64,000 nucleotides of DNA from an uncultured Ferrimonas sp. (lineage in GTDB: Bacteria; Pseudomonadota; Gammaproteobacteria; Enterobacterales; Shewanellaceae). Below the pieces are notes generated by a model. It was not told the origin of the DNA. It saw only the letters and a list, made by a program, of their open reading frames with translations, and did no database searches. Shown here in pieces: positions 16,661 to 25,626 of the stretch. The translations under genes and the position numbers were made by a program. The stretch lies in contig NZ_CANLCI010000002.1 in assembly GCF_947489035.1 (NCBI RefSeq), positions 214,660 to 278,659 on the forward strand. The letters are read 5' to 3'. Position 1 is the stretch's first letter. Every line of letters begins with the position of its first letter.

Positions 16661-18781
16661 ATGTTGCGTGTGCTCGTCAGCTGTCTGCTTTTATTGACTG
16701 CCTCCACGCAAGCCCTAACCCAGCAGCAACTCACCGAAACCAAACAGCAATTTGTACAGCAGCCACAGCAGTTGCTGGATGCCCTGTTGCCCCAGCGTGG
16801 CAACAATACTCAAATTGAATCGGATCGATTACTGGCACTCACCCACGCTCAGATCAAGCTGGGTCAGCAGCAACACGCCGAGCAACTGCTTACCCAATTA
16901 TCGCAACGGGAACTGACGCCAGTGCAGTTGGGCCATTTTGGCTTACTTGATGGGATCCTGACCGGCTCGATGCACAGCCAATTTGAGCGCGCGTTGGAGA
17001 TCTTCCAGCAAGCCAGCATGCAATTGGCGCCGCTGTCGTCACCGAATGCGGTGCGGCTGCACATCGACGTTCTGCTTAAGCGCGGCTCCTTACAGCGCTA
17101 TCTGCAGCGGTATGAAGACGCCGAGCAAACCCTTAAAAATGGCCGCAAGCGCGCCTTGGCCATTGCCGATAACGCCCGCATCGCGTTGTTGAATGAACAG
17201 CTGGGCCGACTCAATCGTTCCATGGGCAACTTTCAGCTGGCGGTGGAATATTTTCAGTCGGCATTAAGTCTGGCGCCGCAGGTGGATGACGACAGCCTCG
17301 CCACCCGTTTGCAGCTCTATATTGGCCAAGTGTTCCGCGATAATGGCGATTACAACAGTGCCCTACATTACGCCCACAGTGCCGCCGAAATGAGCCAGCA
17401 AATGCAGCTGCAGCACCTGCACGCCAATGCCTTGTCAGAGCTGGGCTACATCCACGAAGCCAAAGCCGATTTTAACCAAGCGATCTATTACCACTTATTG
17501 ACCATCGACGCGCTCAAGCCGGTGCAGTCCACTTTAGCCACCGCATCGGCTCAACTCGATCTAGGCCGCAGTTACAACCAACAGGGCAACTTTACCAAAG
17601 CGTTGGGTTACCTCGAACTGGCGCAAGCCGTGTTTGAACAGCGCCAACACAAACGCTACCTGTTTGAAAATGGCATGCAGATAGCGCAGGCCTACTTACG
17701 CTTATCCACCCCAGAACGCGCACTGCAGGTATTGGCCCCGCTGCAACAACAGCTGGACAGCTACCGTTCTAAGCAGCGCAAAGCGTTGCTGTTATTGCTG
17801 TCTAAAGCCAATTTGGCTAATGGCGACAGCGAACTGGCGTGGCAGCAACTGAAACAGCATGCCGACATTCAACTGCAGCCCTTAGCGAAAAACGATCAGG
17901 TGGCCATTCGTGTTTTAGCGGAACAGCAATTGCGTCAACAATTGCAGCAGGAAGAACGCGCCAAAGAGCAACTGCAAACCCAAGTGGGGATCCTAACCGA
18001 CCAACGTTATGTGGCGTTGCCGCTGTTTCTGCTATTAACCTTGGCCCTGTTATGGAACATGCGTCAGCGCGGAAAATCAGAACGCCACGGCCGCTTGCTA
18101 CGGCATCAAGCCTATCACCACAGCGACAGCAGCTTACCGAACCGTTCCGCCTTGATGGAGGCGATCCCCGAGCACAACGGCATGATGCTGTTGCTGCAAC
18201 TGGGGCAGCTGCCCAATTGGGAATTGCAGATCGGCAGTAAAGAGTTCAACCGCTTACGCCAGCAAATTGCCATTCGATTGGGCCACCAAGAGGGGCTGGT
18301 GCGCCTGTACGAGGTAAGCCCCGGCTTGTTTGCCATGACGGTCACCAATAAGCAGGATCTCGATTGGATTGAATCGCTGCAAAAACGGATAGGCTCTTGG
18401 CCACTGCTGCAACAATGTGGCGGTGCCCATGTCGCCATTGGTGCCATTGAATTGCCGTTCCAGCCGGGTTCCATGCTGCACCTACCGGCAGAGTGCAGCC
18501 TGCAGTTGGCACAGCTGGCACTGGCCGGTGCCATCGAACAACAACATAAATATCAAGATCATTGTTATGTGTTACTGCAACCGGTGGCACTGAATGCGCC
18601 GCTGTTGAAACCCGATGCCATCTACCAAAGCGCAAATAAGTGCATCAACAACGGTGTGATCCGCTGCTGCAGCAATCACAACAGCGATGATATTCTGTGG
18701 CCGCAATCGTCAACCCCAGAAAACGAGACTCGGATCACGCCAATCGCAACGGAAAGCAATCAGGCTGACATAGGGCAGTAA
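16661..18781 (+). CDS. Membrane-anchored TPR protein with a degenerate GGDEF-like tail
   Basis: 706 residues. A short signal or anchor (MLRVLVSCLLLLTASTQA) is followed by a long run of TPR-type helices (about 95-400; for example NFQLAVEYFQSALSLAPQ and GDYNSALHYAHSAAEM), a coiled coil (QLRQQLQQEERAKEQLQTQ), a membrane segment (YVALPLFLLLTLALLW, about 446-462) and a C-terminal domain beginning HQAYHHSDSSLPNRSALMEA, like the DxLTxLPNR start of GGDEF domains. The signature loop is lost: where RYGGDEF should stand the protein reads VRLYEVSPGLFAMTV. A periplasmic TPR sensor with a non-enzymatic cytoplasmic output is likely. AGGG lies 6 nt before ATG. The next gene encodes an intact diguanylate cyclase. 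Confidence 0.72.
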   Translation: MLRVLVSCLLLLTASTQALTQQQLTETKQQFVQQPQQLLDALLPQRGNNTQIESDRLLALTHAQIKLGQQQHAEQLLTQLSQRELTPVQLGHFGLLDGILTGSMHSQFERALEIFQQASMQLAPLSSPNAVRLHIDVLLKRGSLQRYLQRYEDAEQTLKNGRKRALAIADNARIALLNEQLGRLNRSMGNFQLAVEYFQSALSLAPQVDDDSLATRLQLYIGQVFRDNGDYNSALHYAHSAAEMSQQMQLQHLHANALSELGYIHEAKADFNQAIYYHLLTIDALKPVQSTLATASAQLDLGRSYNQQGNFTKALGYLELAQAVFEQRQHKRYLFENGMQIAQAYLRLSTPERALQVLAPLQQQLDSYRSKQRKALLLLLSKANLANGDSELAWQQLKQHADIQLQPLAKNDQVAIRVLAEQQLRQQLQQEERAKEQLQTQVGILTDQRYVALPLFLLLTLALLWNMRQRGKSERHGRLLRHQAYHHSDSSLPNRSALMEAIPEHNGMMLLLQLGQLPNWELQIGSKEFNRLRQQIAIRLGHQEGLVRLYEVSPGLFAMTVTNKQDLDWIESLQKRIGSWPLLQQCGGAHVAIGAIELPFQPGSMLHLPAECSLQLAQLALAGAIEQQHKYQDHCYVLLQPVALNAPLLKPDAIYQSANKCINNGVIRCCSNHNSDDILWPQSSTPENETRITPIATESNQADIGQ

Positions 18782-18815
18782 TGCCATTTATGGTATAAAT
18801 AACACAATTGAAGTA

Positions 18816-18853
18816 TGCCGCTGGTTAACCTAAACCGCGGCACGGTGTTTTTT
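18816..18853 (+). terminator. Terminator-like hairpin between the TPR gene and the diguanylate cyclase
   Basis: The stem TGCCGC/GCGGCA, extended inward by GGTT/AACC, is followed within 5 nt by six T. It lies 34 bp after the TPR stop and 41 bp before the next start, so it may end the TPR transcript or attenuate read-through. Confidence 0.5.
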
Positions 18854-18894
18854 GGAGGTTGTTGTTTGTTTGCAGTAGTTTCGGTGAGGTTTGC

Positions 18895-20460
18895 ATGACC
18901 GATAACACCCCCGCCGCCAGCACCCAAGAGTTGCTCGAGCAACAATTGGTGGCCGCCCAACAATCGCAACGTAAACTGCTGACCCTGGTTGAAGCCAATC
19001 AGGCGCAGATCCGTGGTTTACTTGATTGCGTTCAGCAACTCACCTTGAGCTGCAAGGGCCAAGATCTGGAACTGGATACCCGCCTTGCTAAACTGCGATC
19101 GCGACTTACCAGCGAAAGCAACGTGCAAGCGCTGCTGCCAGAACTGGCCGAATTATGCCAAGTGCTGCAAGACCGTTCCGAGCAGGGTCAACTTGAGCTA
19201 AAAAGCAGCCAAGACGCCATGGCCAGTCTGGCTCGCAACATCGCCATTATCGATGACATCCCCGATCAGATGCAGCGTGAGCTCACTTACTTCCAACAAG
19301 AGCTCTCGCGCCCCACCTATAGCGTTTGGGATCATCTGCCGAAAATTAACAAGCTCACCGGTTTCTACCAAAGCTTGTTGATGGAACGGATCGAAAAAGG
19401 CGAGCCAATCCCCGCCACCAACGAACACCAGCAGCTGGCTCACGAACTGGCCCACCTGCTATCCGATCTGGAGTTTCGCCCCGAAGAGCGCGATCCCATT
19501 GCCGCACTGAAGGCCGAACTGGCCGGCTCGGTAACGGTTGAACGCTTGCTGCAAGCCTACCAACAGGTGCTCAACCTGCTGATGGGCGAAATCGTGCGCG
19601 AGAAAAACAGCAGCCACCAATTTTTAAGTGCCATTAACGAGTGCCTGAATGTGGTGCGCGACTCGGTTAACGACAACTGGGCGGTAACGGTACGCAACTT
19701 TGGTCACCAGCGTGACAGCAATCGCCAGATCAGCAACCAATGCATCGAACTGGGCGATCACGTTCGTAACGCCACTGAACTGGACGACCTAAAGCGCCAC
19801 ATCAGCAGCGAATTGCTGGCGTTGCGACAAATCTTGAAGCAACGAGAATCCGAGCAACACAGCGACTTCGTACGCTTAAAAAACTCAATGGATTCAATGC
19901 GTAAAGAGCTGGCAACCTTGGGGAATGAAGCCAGCGGCTACAAAGAAAAACTGGTCGAGCAGCAAAAACTGAACATGGTCGATACCCTGACCCAGTTGCC
20001 CAACCGTGCCGCCTTAGATGAACACCTGAAACGCGAATACCGCAACGTGCGCCGTTACGGCAGCAAGCTGTGGGTGGCGGTCGCCGACATTGATCACTTC
20101 AAGAATGTGAACGACAGTTATGGTCACAGCACCGGCGATAAAACCCTGCAGGTGGTGGCGATGGCATTGAAAAACTCCCTTAGAAAAGAAGAATTTGTTG
20201 CCCGTTACGGCGGCGAAGAGTTTGTTCTATTATTGCCAGAGGTGAACCAAGAACAGGTACTGCAGATCCTCAATCGCACCCGCGATAAGATCCGCACCAT
20301 CCCGTTTAAGTTTCGCAGCGAACGCTTAAGCATTACCGTCTCCATCGGGGCGGCTCAAGTGGGCGAAAACGAAACCATTCAAGAAACCTTCGAACGCGCC
20401 GACGCCGCGCTATATCGAGCCAAGCGCAACGGCCGTAACCGGGTAGAACTCGACCAATAG
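18895..20460 (+). CDS. Diguanylate cyclase with helical N-terminal sensor region
   Basis: 521 residues from ATG 18895, with GAGGT 4 nt upstream; a start 12 codons earlier has no ribosome site. The first 340 residues are helical with coiled-coil character and no membrane segment, so the protein is cytosolic. The GGDEF domain begins at [20 protein letters not shown], contains [19 protein letters not shown], and has the active signature RYGGEEF at about 437-443, so it should make c-di-GMP. The inhibitory I-site position reads RKEE rather than RxxD, so product inhibition may be weakened. ppnN follows after 10 bp. No symbol is given because the input signal is unknown. Confidence 0.9.
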   Translation: MTDNTPAASTQELLEQQLVAAQQSQRKLLTLVEANQAQIRGLLDCVQQLTLSCKGQDLELDTRLAKLRSRLTSESNVQALLPELAELCQVLQDRSEQGQLELKSSQDAMASLARNIAIIDDIPDQMQRELTYFQQELSRPTYSVWDHLPKINKLTGFYQSLLMERIEKGEPIPATNEHQQLAHELAHLLSDLEFRPEERDPIAALKAELAGSVTVERLLQAYQQVLNLLMGEIVREKNSSHQFLSAINECLNVVRDSVNDNWAVTVRNFGHQRDSNRQISNQCIELGDHVRNATELDDLKRHISSELLALRQILKQRESEQHSDFVRLKNSMDSMRKELATLGNEASGYKEKLVEQQKLNMVDTLTQLPNRAALDEHLKREYRNVRRYGSKLWVAVADIDHFKNVNDSYGHSTGDKTLQVVAMALKNSLRKEEFVARYGGEEFVLLLPEVNQEQVLQILNRTRDKIRTIPFKFRSERLSITVSIGAAQVGENETIQETFERADAALYRAKRNGRNRVELDQ

Positions 20461-20470
20461 GAGAGTGCGC

Positions 20471-21826
20471 ATGCAGATCCAAGTGCGTCCTAAAGGCAGC
20501 TTGGATCAGCTGTCGCAACTGGAAGTAGAACGTCTGCGCGACAGCGCCAATTCCGATCTGTACCAACTGTTTCGCAGTTGCAGTTTGGCGGTGCTGGCCG
20601 CAGGCATTGAATGCGACGACAGCACCGAACTCTTCCGCCAGCATCAACATTTCCAGATAAAAGTCTTACGGCAAGAACGCGGCGTCATGCTGGAACTGCA
20701 CAATCCCCCCAGCGATGCGCTGGTGGATGGCCGCTTAATGCGCTCCATCCGCGAGCACCTGTTTGCCGTTCTGCGCGATCTGCTTTACATCAACGATCGC
20801 TACGAAAACCTCGCCCACATCAATCTGTCCAACGCCAAGCACATCACCAACGTGGTGTTCGAAATTGTCCGCAACGCCAAAGCGATCAGCGCCGGCGGCA
20901 AAACCAATATGGTGGTGTGCTGGGGTGGCCACAGCATCAACGACGTCGAGTACCAATACACCCGTGAAGTGGGTTTTCAATTGGGGTTGCGGGATCTCAA
21001 CATTTGCACGGGCTGCGGCCCCGGCGCAATGGAAGGGCCAATGAAAGGCGCAGCCATTGCCCACGCCAAGCAGCGGATCAAAGACGGTCGATTTTTAGGG
21101 CTGACCGAACCGTCCATCATCGCCGCCGAACCACCTAATCAGATTGTCAACGAACTGGTGATCCTGCCCGACATTGAAAAACGGCTGGAAGCCTTTATTC
21201 GCCTAGGCCACGGCATCGTTATCTTTCCCGGCGGCGTTGGCACCGCCGAAGAGTTGCTGTATCTGTTGGGGATCTTACTCAGCGACGCCAATCGCGATGA
21301 ACCGATGCCGGTGGTCTTAACCGGCCCCGCAGCCAGTCGCGCCTACTTTGATGAAATAGATCAATTTATCGCAACCACTTTGGGCCCCAAAGCGCAAAGT
21401 CGCTATCGCATTATCATTGACGATCCCGTGGCCGTTGCTCGCCATATCAAGCAGCAAACCGCCGAAGTAAAAGCGTTTCGCCAGCGTACCGGCGACGCCT
21501 TCGCCTTTAACTGGAGCTTGCAGATAGAACCTGAATTTCAGCTGCCGTTTGAACCCAGCCACGAAGCGATGGCCAACCTTGCCCTGCAACCGGGCAACAA
21601 CACCGCGGTATTGGCGGGCAACTTACGCAAAGCCTTTTCAGGCATTGTTGCCGGTAACGTGAAAGGCAGCGGCATTAAAGCGATCGCCAAACACGGTCCA
21701 TTCCAATTAACCGGTGACGCTGCCATGATGAAACGCATGGACCACCTACTTGCCGCGTTTGTCGCCCAAGGGCGGATGAAACTGCAAGGCCACTACCAAC
21801 CCTGTTACGAGATCCAACACGGATGA
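20471..21826 (+). CDS. ppnN: Nucleotide 5'-monophosphate nucleosidase PpnN (YgdH)
   Basis: 451 residues (E. coli 454). ATG 20471 has AGGAG 7 nt upstream, better than the in-frame GTG at 20465, which would leave only one nucleotide of spacing. N-terminal family blocks are [25 protein letters not shown] and INPP-like [13 protein letters not shown]. The LOG-type catalytic core has [20 protein letters not shown] and the phosphate loop [18 protein letters not shown]. PpnN splits purine monophosphates into base and ribose 5-phosphate, and in E. coli it is activated by (p)ppGpp. It is packed between the cyclase gene and xni, overlapping xni by 4 bp (ATGA), so the genes are probably cotranscribed. 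Confidence 0.94.
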   Translation: MQIQVRPKGSLDQLSQLEVERLRDSANSDLYQLFRSCSLAVLAAGIECDDSTELFRQHQHFQIKVLRQERGVMLELHNPPSDALVDGRLMRSIREHLFAVLRDLLYINDRYENLAHINLSNAKHITNVVFEIVRNAKAISAGGKTNMVVCWGGHSINDVEYQYTREVGFQLGLRDLNICTGCGPGAMEGPMKGAAIAHAKQRIKDGRFLGLTEPSIIAAEPPNQIVNELVILPDIEKRLEAFIRLGHGIVIFPGGVGTAEELLYLLGILLSDANRDEPMPVVLTGPAASRAYFDEIDQFIATTLGPKAQSRYRIIIDDPVAVARHIKQQTAEVKAFRQRTGDAFAFNWSLQIEPEFQLPFEPSHEAMANLALQPGNNTAVLAGNLRKAFSGIVAGNVKGSGIKAIAKHGPFQLTGDAAMMKRMDHLLAAFVAQGRMKLQGHYQPCYEIQHG

Positions 21827-22593
21827 GCACCAGCTTACTGCTAATCGACGCCCTGAATTTGATCCGCCGCATCCATGCGGCCGTGCCCGCTGGCGACGCC
21901 AACGCCTTGTTTGAACGCTGCCAACAAGCACTGACCAAAGCCCGCCGCCAACACCAACCCAGCCACGCCATGTTGATCTGGGATGGCGGCCACCAACACA
22001 GTTGGCGCCGCGACATTTACCCCGATTACAAATCCCAGCGTAAACCGATGCCCCAAGACTTGGCCGATAACCTCAGTCAGTTACGCCAAGCCTTAGAACA
22101 ACAAGGGGTGCAATCGGTGCAGCAAGACAACATCGAAGCCGACGACATCATCGCCACCGTGGCCAGCAAAGTCGCCAGCCGCGGCGGCCATGTCTTGATC
22201 CTCTCAACCGACAAAGGCTTTGGCCAGCTGCACAGCAGCCACATTAGCCAGTGGGATCATTTCAGCGGCCACGCCATTGATGCCGAATTATTGCAACAAA
22301 AGGTGGGCGTTCCGCAATCGCAACTGCTGGACTTTTGGGCGCTGGCTGGCGACAGCGGCAACGGCATTCCCGGCGTGCCCGGGATCGGCAAGAAAACCGC
22401 CCAACAACTGTTGCAGCAACAACCGAGTTTGGCCGCGATCTACGCCAACGACTTACCCGAAGGCAAGTTGGGGCAAAAACTGGCTGAGCACAAAGCCAAT
22501 GCCCGCCTGAGCTACCAATTGGTGCGCCTGCGCCGCAACATTGAATTAAACATTAATCTGAGCCAATTCCGACTCAATAAGGAAGCCTCATGA
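21823..22593 (+). CDS. xni: Flap endonuclease Xni (ExoIX)
   Basis: 256 residues (E. coli Xni 251). It has the 5'-nuclease fold of the DNA polymerase I small domain: [14 protein letters not shown] at the start, the acidic cluster [14 protein letters not shown] near 105, STDKGFGQL near 128, and the helix-hairpin-helix [17 protein letters not shown] near 183. Like E. coli Xni it is shorter than full FEN enzymes. It binds and cleaves branched DNA. The start ATG overlaps the ppnN stop, and its own stop overlaps the next start (ATGA), showing translational coupling. Confidence 0.93.
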   Translation: MSTSLLLIDALNLIRRIHAAVPAGDANALFERCQQALTKARRQHQPSHAMLIWDGGHQHSWRRDIYPDYKSQRKPMPQDLADNLSQLRQALEQQGVQSVQQDNIEADDIIATVASKVASRGGHVLILSTDKGFGQLHSSHISQWDHFSGHAIDAELLQQKVGVPQSQLLDFWALAGDSGNGIPGVPGIGKKTAQQLLQQQPSLAAIYANDLPEGKLGQKLAEHKANARLSYQLVRLRRNIELNINLSQFRLNKEAS

Positions 22594-23282
22594 GCCACAC
22601 CACCTTAATCACCGGTGCTAACCGCGGCATCGGTTTAGAATTTGTTCGCCAGCTGCTTAATCGTGGCGATCAGGTTATCGCCTGTTGCCGAAACCCAGAA
22701 CACGCCACCGAGCTCAGTGCCATCGCTGCCGCCCATCCGCACCAACTGGAACTGGTGGGGTTGGATGTGGCGCAACCACAGCAGTTGCAGGGGCTGCAAG
22801 CCTATTTGGGCGAGCGCCGCATCGATACGCTGATCAATAACGCCGGCGTTTACGGCCCCAAAGGGGTTGCCTTTGGCTCGCTCAACTCAGAAGGGTTTGA
22901 CGAAGTGATGAACGTAAACGTATTAGCGCCAGTGCTGCTGGTGCAGGCGTTAGCCGACAATCTGGGCCGCAGCAGTAAGGTGGCGATTCTGTCGTCGATG
23001 ATGGGCTCGATCAGCGACAACCAAAAAGGCGGCGCCTATTTCTACCGCGCCTCTAAATCGGCGGTGAACGCCATCGGCAAAAGCTTGGCGCAAGACTTAG
23101 CCCCACGCGGCATTGCGGTGATGCTACTGCACCCAGGCTGGGTGCAAACCGAGATGGGCGGCCCCAATGCGCTGATCGACACCCACACCTCGGTCAGCGG
23201 CATGCTTCAGGTGATTGATGCGCTTACCATCCAAACCAGCGGTGAGTTCCGTAACTACGATGGCCGCGAACTGGCGTGGTAA
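22590..23282 (+). CDS. Short-chain dehydrogenase/reductase (C-factor-like)
   Basis: 230 residues with a single Rossmann domain. The cofactor loop TGANRGIGLEF lies at residues 7-17, NNAG near 81, and the catalytic YRASK with upstream Ser (SSMMGSIS) near 134-155. After the active site comes PGWVQTEMGG, the usual P-G turn. This subgroup resembles the CsgA/C-factor-like SDRs of gammaproteobacteria, probably NADP-linked, with unknown substrate. It overlaps xni by 4 bp, so it belongs to the dgc-ppnN-xni cluster. Confidence 0.86.
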   Translation: MSHTTLITGANRGIGLEFVRQLLNRGDQVIACCRNPEHATELSAIAAAHPHQLELVGLDVAQPQQLQGLQAYLGERRIDTLINNAGVYGPKGVAFGSLNSEGFDEVMNVNVLAPVLLVQALADNLGRSSKVAILSSMMGSISDNQKGGAYFYRASKSAVNAIGKSLAQDLAPRGIAVMLLHPGWVQTEMGGPNALIDTHTSVSGMLQVIDALTIQTSGEFRNYDGRELAW

Positions 23283-23315
23283 CACCGCCATCCCAGCGCA
23301 ACTAAAGGCGCATCC

Positions 23316-23969
23316 ATGATCGCCAAACTGATCCGCTGTAACGTAAACCAAGAGCAGCAACGCGCTTTTAGCGACAGTCAACGGGGCTGGTCGGCGTTGG
23401 TCGACTGCCCCGGTTTTCTCGGTCAGTTTGGCGGTTGGCAACAACATCCTCATCAACAACGCCAACCACGCGGCCAACAAGCACTGATCATTGGCCTGTG
23501 GCAGTCCAGCGCAGCCCTGAATCACTTTATGACGCAGCAGCACGATGTGATTGCCGATAATTTGCAACAACAGCGCCATTACAGCCACTGCCGTGTGAGC
23601 CGATTCCAGCTTGCTGATGCTCAGTCACTTATTTGGCCTAATCAGGCAACCCAGCTGCAGCTGGAAACCGTCACTGATGGCCGCCTCTCGCCACCAAGAG
23701 AACCGTTACAACAACCGCGCTGCCCATCACTGGGATCATCCTTTGGCCAACCGCAGCGTTTGTTGCCGCTGGCCCCCACCGACAAGGCGCTTCGACTGCG
23801 GTTTTTATCCAGCCCTACCGTGGCCGTAGCCAGCAACACGACGACAGACTATGCCGCTAGCGGTGCGTTGAGTGCTGATCTTGGCTCTGCCACGATCATC
23901 ATCGACATCGAACCCCGCTGGGATCTTGTTCCAGCGTCCATTGACCGTTTCATCCCCCAAGGCTTGTAA
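23316..23969 (+). CDS. DUF4937-type protein with a dimeric alpha-beta barrel-like N-terminus
   Basis: 217 residues. The first 100 residues (MIAKLIRCNVNQEQQRAFSD, then WSALVDCPGFLGQFGGW and ALIIGLWQSSAALNHFM) match the DUF4937 pattern related to YdbC and the ABM monooxygenase-like fold. The last 110 residues are Pro- and Gln-rich with no motif I recognise and may be loosely folded. It starts 33 bp after the SDR gene and may be the last member of that operon. No catalytic residues can be named. Confidence 0.6.
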   Translation: MIAKLIRCNVNQEQQRAFSDSQRGWSALVDCPGFLGQFGGWQQHPHQQRQPRGQQALIIGLWQSSAALNHFMTQQHDVIADNLQQQRHYSHCRVSRFQLADAQSLIWPNQATQLQLETVTDGRLSPPREPLQQPRCPSLGSSFGQPQRLLPLAPTDKALRLRFLSSPTVAVASNTTTDYAASGALSADLGSATIIIDIEPRWDLVPASIDRFIPQGL

Positions 23970-24132
23970 CCGCCGCCAATCTTTCAGCCGTTAACCGTTC
24001 AATCGCTAATCCAAGCCAGCACCAGCACCAGCACGGCAAAGTTCGCGCAAATTCTCCCCACATGTAACCAAATTGCTAAGCGCCGATGCGGTCAGTATAT
24101 TAAACACTTGTTTGAATTTAACTGAGGGCGCT

Positions 24133-24945
24133 ATGCCAGCAAGGAAACGCTACCAACATGGCTGCGCCGAAGGGATGCGAGTTGGCCGCTTTAATCTGGG
24201 GATCAACACCACTTTCATTGTCTATCGCATCGGCGATACGCTGTTCGATACTGGCCCATCCAACCAGTGGCCAGAGGTTGCGCGCTTTATTGCCGAGCAG
24301 CCCATCCGGCAACTGCTGATCACCCATCACCATGAAGATCACAGCGCCAATGCGGCGGCGATTGCCGCCCAGTATGGCCTTACCCCTTATGCGCCAACTC
24401 AGGCGCTGAATAAACTGCGCGATGGCTACCCCACCCCATGGATCCAGCAACTGCTGTGGGGCAAACCCAAGCCCGTTGTCACCCAAGCCTTTCCGGCGCA
24501 CCTGCAACTGGCTGATGGCAGCCCAATCATCCCGGTTCATACCCCCGGCCACGCCCGAGATCTCACCTGTTTTCATTTACCGCAGCAGGGCTACCTGTTC
24601 AGTGGCGATCTGTACCTGTCTAAATCCATCCGCTACTTCCGCATTGATGAGGATCTCAGCCAGTTAATGGCCAGCTTACGCACCGTATTGCGATTGGATT
24701 TCGACACCCTGCTGTGCCCCCATCGTGGCCCAGTAGAGCAAGGTCATCGTGCCCTGCAAACCAAGCTCGATAACATGCGTCAGCTGTGCAGTCACGCCCA
24801 ATCGCTGCAACAACAAGGGTTACCACTGGCGCAAATCGTAAAGCGTTTGCTTGGTAAAGAGGACATGATGGCTTACTTATCTGGCCACAATTTCTGTAAA
24901 ACCAATTTGGTTCGCTCCGCCTTACAAGTAACGGATTTAAGTTAA
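24133..24945 (+). CDS. Metallo-beta-lactamase-fold hydrolase
   Basis: 270 residues from ATG 24133, preceded by GAGGG; the open frame extends 20 codons further but without a ribosome site. The metal-binding motif THHHEDHSANA (HxHxDH) is at about 81-91, followed by HTPGHARDLTCFH and a downstream Asp in FSGDLYLSK, then PHRGPVEQG. A C-terminal helical segment, LPLAQIVKRLLGKEDMMAYLSGHNF, resembles that of other MBL hydrolases of the glyoxalase II/RNase Z-like superfamily. It should be cytosolic, with two zinc ions. The substrate is not evident. The 102-bp gap after the SDR/DUF4937 unit suggests a separate promoter. Confidence 0.85.
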   Translation: MPARKRYQHGCAEGMRVGRFNLGINTTFIVYRIGDTLFDTGPSNQWPEVARFIAEQPIRQLLITHHHEDHSANAAAIAAQYGLTPYAPTQALNKLRDGYPTPWIQQLLWGKPKPVVTQAFPAHLQLADGSPIIPVHTPGHARDLTCFHLPQQGYLFSGDLYLSKSIRYFRIDEDLSQLMASLRTVLRLDFDTLLCPHRGPVEQGHRALQTKLDNMRQLCSHAQSLQQQGLPLAQIVKRLLGKEDMMAYLSGHNFCKTNLVRSALQVTDLS

Positions 24946-24956
24946 AGGCTGCAGCC

Positions 24957-24965
24957 ACAAAAAAG
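24957..24965. repeat. Left copy of 9-bp target-site duplication
   Basis: ACAAAAAAG lies immediately outside the left terminal inverted repeat and is repeated exactly at 25568-25576. Six of the nine bases are A, so the match alone would be weak, but the position at both element ends is exact. Confidence 0.72.
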
Positions 24966-24988
24966 GGCTGTGTACCAATGAGCTGTTG
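24966..24988 (+). repeat. Left terminal inverted repeat
   Basis: It starts GGCTGTGTA and ends CTGTTG, and agrees with the complement of 25545-25567 at 18 of 23 positions. The outermost nine bases are identical. Confidence 0.72.
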
Positions 24989-25050
24989 AACTTATTGTGC
25001 ATGACCCGCTGCGGCATAAAGATCATTGCCGGAACCGCCCGGCGGCGGGC

Positions 25051-25066
25051 AAGGGACGAGTCCCTT
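25051..25066. repeat. Short perfect hairpin inside the element
   Basis: AAGGGAC and GTCCCTT are separated by GA. No T-tract follows, so it is a structural inverted repeat rather than a terminator. Confidence 0.7.
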
Positions 25067-25437
25067 TGCAATCCCGAGCGCCTCCGAGGTGACGACGGCC
25101 CCTCGTTCTCGCAGCATTGCGTTGCAGCAACGGCCAGATGCGCCATCCATGGTTTAACTGGCCTCTGCGGCATCCTGCCTTCGGCTTTACTTCATCACTG
25201 CTGCACTCGGCGTCACCAAGTCGGCAGAAAGCTATCACCGCCAGATGATTACTTAGCCGTGACAGATACGCTGCACCGGCTTTACTGCCGCATCACAGCG
25301 TTGAGCGGTGTACTGCAAAATGAGGTTGAGCAACAGGATGTTGCGAGTGCATCGCTAAGCCATGGATGGCGCATCGATGCAGTACCGAATGGCGCAGTGC
25401 AAGGAGCGAAAGTTGAGCTGTGCTAAGGCAATGGGAT

Positions 25438-25460
25438 CCCAAAGGGAGAATCCCTTTGGG
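25438..25460. repeat. 9-bp stem hairpin inside the element
   Basis: CCCAAAGGG and CCCTTTGGG are perfect complements around a 5-nt loop (AGAAT). The left arm overlaps a GGGATCCC palindrome, so two alternative pairings are possible. Confidence 0.75.
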
Positions 25461-25544
25461 TGCCGTCGCCACTGCGACAGAACCACATGAAAGCAGTGCC
25501 ATCGAAGCTCGCCGTAGGCGACAATAGCTACCGCGCAGCAACGC

Positions 25545-25567
25545 CAACAGTTAACTAATACACAGCC
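25545..25567 (-). repeat. Right terminal inverted repeat
   Basis: Read on the minus strand it starts GGCTGTGTA and ends CTGTTG, mirroring 24966-24988. Confidence 0.72.
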
Positions 25568-25576
25568 ACAAAAAAG
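25568..25576. repeat. Right copy of 9-bp target-site duplication
   Basis: ACAAAAAAG lies directly outside the right inverted repeat. On the minus strand it forms the T-tract of the sstT terminator. Confidence 0.72.
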
Positions 25577-25599
25577 CCCGCAGCACCGGCTGCGGGCTT
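25570..25599 (-). terminator. Rho-independent terminator of sstT
   Basis: On the minus strand a GC-rich stem, AAGCCCGCAGC/GCTGCGGGCTT with a short CGGT loop, is followed by six T, 28 bp after the sstT stop. Confidence 0.9.
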
Positions 25600-25626
25600 G
25601 AGTAACACCGTGGTGCCGCCAAAGAG

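Larger units (their letters stand above)
24966..25567. mobile_element. MITE-like non-autonomous mobile element, 602 bp
   Basis: This segment fills most of the 681-bp gap between the MBL hydrolase and sstT. Both ends read inward GGCTGTGTA, then five differences in eight bases, then CTGTTG: 18 of 23 positions agree between 24966-24988 and the complement of 25545-25567. A perfect 9-bp duplication flanks it. Inside are two short perfect hairpins and no credible gene; the open frames there resemble nothing I recognise, including transposases. The GGC start and 9-bp duplication recall the IS903 group of the IS5 family, but this is tentative. It inserted into the T-tract of the sstT terminator and rebuilt that tract through the duplication. 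Confidence 0.72.

Noticed and set aside
24986..25426. 146-codon open frame inside the MITE-like element
   Set aside because: It has no ribosome site, unusual composition and no recognisable motif, and it lies across the hairpin-rich non-coding element. Overlapping frames on the other strand are equally open, as expected by chance in GC-rich DNA.
24952..25576. 14-bp direct repeat CAGCCACAAAAAAG as the target duplication
   Set aside because: At the right end the CAGCC part belongs to the inverted repeat. A 9-bp duplication with symmetrical ends explains the data better.
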